NCBI GenBank assembly: GCA_016720465.1
Contig: JADKKO010000004.1
Location: forward strand, 1,240,001 to 1,304,000
Direction: 5' to 3'
DNA length: 64,000 bases
From: Holophagaceae bacterium
Lineage (GTDB): Bacteria > Acidobacteriota > Holophagae > Holophagales > Holophagaceae
Below are positions 60,751 through 64,000 of this stretch, in pieces. Each line of letters starts with the position of its first letter. Position 1 is the stretch's first letter. Under the pieces are notes generated by a model. The model was not told the origin of the DNA. It saw only the letters and a program-made list of their open reading frames with translations, and did no database searches. The translations under genes were made by a program, and so were the position numbers.

Positions 60751-61713
60751 CTACCCGATGGCCTCTTCCTCTCCAGCCGCCCTGGCCTTCCATAGCTTCG
60801 GGCCCAGCTCCGCGAGGAGGGTCGCGCTGACGATGAGCACCGCTCCGGCCCATTGCCTGGGGCTCAAATGCTCCTTGATGCCGGGAATCCATCCGCTGAC
60901 CGCGACGAGGGCTGCGAACACCGGCTCGATGGAAAACAGGACCGCGGTTTCCGTGGCGCTCACATGGGCCTGCATGGCGCTTTGGACGTAGAAGGCCAGC
61001 GTGGTCGCGAGCAGCGCCAGGTAGGCCAGGGCGATCCACAGGCCAGGGATGTGGAGGGCAGCCGCAGCCCCCTGGAATCCGTAGGGATTGGGTGAGCAGG
61101 CGGCCGCGATCGAAAACACGGCCCCCACCACCGCCACCTGGCTCCAGGCCAGCACCCAGCCCCGGCCGCGGCGGGAGAAGTGCCCCGTCAGGACGATGTG
61201 GACGCCCACCAGCATGGCGTTCAGGAGCGTTTCGGAATCCCCACGGTTCCAGCCACCGAAGGAGATGCCCGGCTGGTAGACCAGCAGCAGCAGGCCTGTC
61301 AGCGCGAGTGCCGCCCCGATGCCGTGAGAGGCCCGGAGCCGGTCCCCCACCAGCACGGAAATCATCGGGGTGAAGATGACGTACAGCCCCGTGATGAAGG
61401 CTGATTTGGCCGTGGTGGTGAAACGCAAGCCATCCGTCTGGAGCCAGAAGAGCGTCGCACACACCAGGCCCAGCCAAAGGCCATCCAGCAGTTCCCGCCG
61501 GGTGGGCTTCATGCGGAGGGCCAGCAGGACCGCGCCCAGGGCCAGGGCCCCCAGCGCGAACCGCAGGCTCAACAGCGCATGGACCGAAAGCCCTGCGCGC
61601 AGGGCGTAGGCCACGGCTGCGAAGGTTCCGCCCCAGACCAGGGCCGTGCCCAGCAGTCCGAAGACCGCCAGGACGTGCTTTTTGGCGCGTGGCGGATGAA
61701 CGGTCCCGTCCAC
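60751..61713 (-). CDS. EamA/DMT family transporter
   Basis: A 320-residue permease with ten helices in two EamA repeats (GLLGTALVWGGTFAAVAYAL near the start; LLATTLAFYVQSAMQAHVSATETAVLFSIEPVFAAL in the second half, given as parts). Members export amino acids or metabolites; the substrate is not known. The frame is open far upstream, but that part lies in the inverted-repeat element, so the likely start is GTG at 61713, seven bases inside the unique sequence. No Shine-Dalgarno sequence stands before it, so the start is not certain. Any promoter would have to come from the element or from read-through. Confidence 0.85.
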   Translation of the reverse strand: MDGTVHPPRAKKHVLAVFGLLGTALVWGGTFAAVAYALRAGLSVHALLSLRFALGALALGAVLLALRMKPTRRELLDGLWLGLVCATLFWLQTDGLRFTTTAKSAFITGLYVIFTPMISVLVGDRLRASHGIGAALALTGLLLLVYQPGISFGGWNRGDSETLLNAMLVGVHIVLTGHFSRRGRGWVLAWSQVAVVGAVFSIAAACSPNPYGFQGAAAALHIPGLWIALAYLALLATTLAFYVQSAMQAHVSATETAVLFSIEPVFAALVAVSGWIPGIKEHLSPRQWAGAVLIVSATLLAELGPKLWKARAAGEEEAIG

Positions 61714-61719
61714 CGACTT

Positions 61720-62050
61720 AGGGCCTGAAAGAAAATAAGGATGCCATTTGCGAGGAGCGCCGGGCAAGCAAGACAAGGCGACCGACCGAAGGCATATCAC
61801 CCATACGGCGAGGGAGGTCAACGCAGGATTGCGCCGCCCGCCGCCCTCGCCCAGGGACCCGTGTCCGCGGCTTTGCCGCGGGAGAAGGCCGCAGTGCGGC
61901 CTTCGATACAGGGGAGGGTTGGCGCCCATCCGCGCGCACCGCGGCGTCAAGGCCCTTGCGCGTATTCTCGATATGCCCTGCGGGCCTTTCCTTGCGGATG
62001 CATCGCGGCTGGGAGCCAACAAATGGCATCTTTATTTCCTTTCAGGCCCT
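61720..62050. mobile_element. 331-bp non-coding element with 31-bp terminal inverted repeats
   Basis: The ends 61720-61750 and 62020-62050 are inverted repeats that match at 29 of 31 bases (start AGGGCCTGAAAG, inner end GATGCCATTTG). TTA stands directly outside both ends of the GGGCC...GGCCC core, a possible 2-3 bp target duplication. Inside are two strong hairpins: CCGCGGC-TTT-GCCGCGG (61865-61881) and GAAGGCCGCA-G-TGCGGCCTTC (61884-61904). There is no transposase; open frames through it are shadows. Size and build fit a MITE-like or other mobilised repeat. It sits between the EamA start and the DUF1573 stop. Confidence 0.75.
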
Positions 62051-63024
62051 TAGCTGAGGATGGCGGCGATGCGGACCAGCAACTGGGGCTGGTCGGGGTC
62101 GTTCGTGGAAAGGGTCAGCCAGTCGTTGGTGGTGCCGGGCTTGGCGCCCTTCCCAAGCACTACGGTGAATTCCTGCTGCTCGGCGGGCCGGGTGCTGAGT
62201 CCCTCCACCCGGACGTTGGCATTGGTGCAACCCTCGAATTTCAGCAGGAACGGCTTTCCGGCCGCGCTCTTCAGCACGAGCTTGGTGCGCAGCTCCTTGC
62301 CCGCTTGTTCCTGCCACACCACCTTGTCGGGGGTCGCGGTGATGGCGGGCTTTAGTTCCCATTGGGAGGTCAGGACGATGGGCGGGACCCGCGGATTGGT
62401 GTGCCGCACGGTGATGGCGTCCGCGCCCCGCTGCTGCCCCGCGGGCACCTGCCTGCCGTCGAAGGTGATGTCCAGCACCGCGTCCTTGCCTTCGTTCCGG
62501 TGGGAAAAGCGGTAGTAGGGCGCGCCGGCCGCCTTGACTTCCGTGATCTCCACCTTTTCCCCGTTGCCGCTCTCCAGCCGCACGGTCGAATTCATGGGCT
62601 TGGTGCGGGGCACATCCAGGAAAAAGATGGAATTGCTCTTCAGGTTGATCTCCTGGATGATCTCCGCCTCAAAGGTCAGGGTCTGGCTGGGGTTTTTGGG
62701 ATCATTGGAGATCACGACCAGGGATTTCCGGACCGGTCCCCGGAATCCCGCGGGATTGAAGATGGCTTCGATTTCGGTGGATTCCCCCGGTGCCAGGGAC
62801 CATTTCGCGGGAGCGGTGTAGGTGCATCCGCAGGACGGGTTGACCCCGGTGATGTTGAGCACGGCGGCGCCCTTGTTGAGGACCTTGAACTTATGGCTCA
62901 CTTTCTTGTCCGGCGAGATCTTGCCGAAGTCGAAATGCATGGCGTCGAAGCCGATGACGGGATGGGCTGCGTCCTGGGCCGCCAACACGAGGGCCGGGAG
63001 GGTAAGGAGCAAGGCTAGGCGCAT
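62050..63024 (-). CDS. DUF1573 domain protein, exported
   Basis: A 324-residue protein with a signal peptide (MRLALLLTLPALVLAAQDA). The DUF1573 domain follows: FDFGKISPDKKVSHKFKVLNKG, then NPSCGCTYTAP with its Cys pair, and IFNPAGFRGPVRKSL. Such immunoglobulin-like (ASH/MSP-type) domains are common in envelope proteins of Bacteroidetes and acidobacteria; the function is unknown. The rest repeats similar beta-rich units. The ATG at 63024 has AGAGGA upstream; a longer reading from 63045 is less likely. The stop codon TAA lies partly inside the right repeat of the element. It starts 26 bp after the GT9 gene. Confidence 0.85.
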   Translation of the reverse strand: MRLALLLTLPALVLAAQDAAHPVIGFDAMHFDFGKISPDKKVSHKFKVLNKGAAVLNITGVNPSCGCTYTAPAKWSLAPGESTEIEAIFNPAGFRGPVRKSLVVISNDPKNPSQTLTFEAEIIQEINLKSNSIFFLDVPRTKPMNSTVRLESGNGEKVEITEVKAAGAPYYRFSHRNEGKDAVLDITFDGRQVPAGQQRGADAITVRHTNPRVPPIVLTSQWELKPAITATPDKVVWQEQAGKELRTKLVLKSAAGKPFLLKFEGCTNANVRVEGLSTRPAEQQEFTVVLGKGAKPGTTNDWLTLSTNDPDQPQLLVRIAAILS

Positions 63025-63050
63025 GGAAGTCCTCTGGATATCCAATGATT

Positions 63051-64000
63051 CTACTTTAAGAAAAGCTCCGTGGCTCCTGCCCAGACCTCCTCCATGGGCA
63101 ATCCATCCAAGCAGGGGTGGCTTTCGACGAAGCAGTGCCGCTTGAAGCAGGGAGCGCAGGGCACTCCCGGCCGCTGCAGAACCGAGCTCAGGGGGCCCCA
63201 GGGCGTGGAGCCGCCGGGGTCCGTGGCGCCGTAGAGCGCGAGGACCGGCGTGGAGCAGGCCGCCGCGAGATGGCTCAGGCCCGAATCATTGCCGATGGCC
63301 GCCTTCGCCCCCCGCAGCCAGGCCGCGGCCTCGGAAAGCGAGGTGGTGCCGCAGAGATTCAACCCCTCGACTCCGGCCACCTCGTCGCATACGGCGGCTT
63401 CCGCAGGGCTGCCCAGCACGGCCACTTGGAATCCCTCGGCGCGCGCCTTCAGCAGCAGCGCCCGGTAGCTGGCCACCGGCCAGGCCTTGGAGGGCCAAAG
63501 GCTGCCGGGCATCAGGCAAAGGTACGGTTCGACCGGCGTCGGGACCTGCACGCCGGGATCAAAATCGGCGAAGGGCATGGAGGGCGCGTCCGGAAACGCC
63601 TTTTCCAGCACCGCATGGTAGCGCAGCAGGAAGGGGCCCTCCGCCTTCCAGAATGGGCCGCTGTGGGTGTTGAAGCGGCCCGCCAGGCTCTCGTCCACGC
63701 CGATGCGCAGAGGCACCCGGGCGAGCCAGGCGGCCAGGGCCGGACGCAGGGATTTCGGGAAATGGATGCTGGCCGCAGCCTTGAATTTTCGAAGGATCGC
63801 TGCCATCCGCCAGGGACTCAGCCGTCCTGCGTCCGGCAGCACGGCGTCCGCCAGGCCGCTGTGGAGGAGCAAGGATACGGTCGCCTTCGGACCCCACACC
63901 ACGATGGGGCCCCGTCCCATGTTCCGGAGCAGGCGCAGCACGGGCAATTGCATCGCCGCGTCCCCCACGAAGCGCGGGAAACGCACCCAGATGGCGCCTT
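63051..64000 (-). CDS. Glycosyltransferase family 9 (heptosyltransferase-like), 5' end outside window
   Basis: At least 316 residues of a GT-B enzyme of family 9, like ADP-heptose:LPS heptosyltransferases WaaC/WaaF. The frame is open to the window edge; the N-terminus AIWVRFPRFVGDAAMQLP matches the usual start of the family, so only a few residues are missing. C-terminal motifs are CLMPGSLWPSKAWPV, LCGTTSLSEAAAWL and AIGNDSGLSHLAAACSTPVLALYGATDP, which bind the nucleotide-sugar. The Cys cluster CAPCFKRHCFVESHPC near the end is also found in other GT9 members. It heads a minus-strand unit with the DUF1573 gene. Confidence 0.92.
   Translation of the reverse strand, partial: GAIWVRFPRFVGDAAMQLPVLRLLRNMGRGPIVVWGPKATVSLLLHSGLADAVLPDAGRLSPWRMAAILRKFKAAASIHFPKSLRPALAAWLARVPLRIGVDESLAGRFNTHSGPFWKAEGPFLLRYHAVLEKAFPDAPSMPFADFDPGVQVPTPVEPYLCLMPGSLWPSKAWPVASYRALLLKARAEGFQVAVLGSPAEAAVCDEVAGVEGLNLCGTTSLSEAAAWLRGAKAAIGNDSGLSHLAAACSTPVLALYGATDPGGSTPWGPLSSVLQRPGVPCAPCFKRHCFVESHPCLDGLPMEEVWAGATELFLK

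Noticed and set aside
61741..62355. Open frames across the inverted-repeat element
   Set aside because: They arise from the high-GC hairpin sequence, occur on both strands and show no domain. The element appears non-coding.

Overview
The window is high-GC bacterial chromosome, packed with genes on both strands. It has no rRNA, tRNA, CRISPR array, prophage or complete insertion sequence that I can see. The gene styles best fit Acidobacteriota, class Holophagae (Geothrix/Holophaga-like). The clues are a Myxococcus/Geobacter-like pilB-pilT-pilC-pilin block, an eleven-subunit complex I locus, a signal-peptide-bearing ATP synthase c subunit split from the rest of the atp genes, and the mix of delta-proteobacteria-like families. 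This assignment is inference from gene content, not from a marker search.

Layout. 1-2.2 kb holds the end of a MacB/FtsX-type permease, a PadR regulator and its membrane partner. 2.3-4.6 kb holds rpmE, prfA and a Gly-zipper lipoprotein. 4.7-9.9 kb is the heat-shock cluster hrcA-grpE-dnaK-dnaJ. 9.9-13.1 kb is a two-gene unit on the minus strand: a large unknown protein and a GGDEF protein. 13.3-20.8 kb is the type IV pilus block: pilB, pilT, pilC, a pilin-like gene, a membrane sulfatase/phosphatase-fold protein and a second, strongly expressed-looking pilin. 21.2-32.6 kb is a surface-polysaccharide region. Its core is a seven-gene minus-strand operon, mostly with 4-bp start/stop overlaps, that should make and transfer a CDP-linked C-methyl deoxysugar. 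32.8-43.8 kb is mixed: a TPR protein, fabI, a fused MFS/spermidine-synthase-like protein, an ABC importer without an ATPase, a peroxiredoxin, an ABC exporter and a second PilB/GspE-type ATPase. 44.0-56.0 kb is the complex I operon nuoABCDHIJKLMN. 56.1-57.9 kb is the F0 part atpZ/atpI-atpB-atpE. 58.0-60.7 kb is a probable stress-signalling unit: a RelA/SpoT-like protein, a STAS protein and a receiver-PP2C phosphatase. 60.7-64.0 kb holds an EamA transporter, a 331-bp inverted-repeat element, a DUF1573 protein and a GT9 glycosyltransferase cut by the window edge.

The most striking observation is in the complex I operon. nuoE, nuoF and nuoG (the NADH-oxidising module) are absent, and the nuoC gene carries two tandem ferredoxin domains fused to its N-terminus through Ala/Pro-rich linkers. 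The two ferredoxin segments are almost identical at DNA level around the cluster-binding loop, so this looks like a recent internal duplication. A plausible reading is a complex I that takes electrons from ferredoxin-like donors through a tethered electron wire. Second in interest are the 331-bp element with 31-bp terminal inverted repeats between two minus-strand genes, the C-methyl sugar operon, and the RelA/SpoT-like gene beside an anti-sigma regulatory pair.
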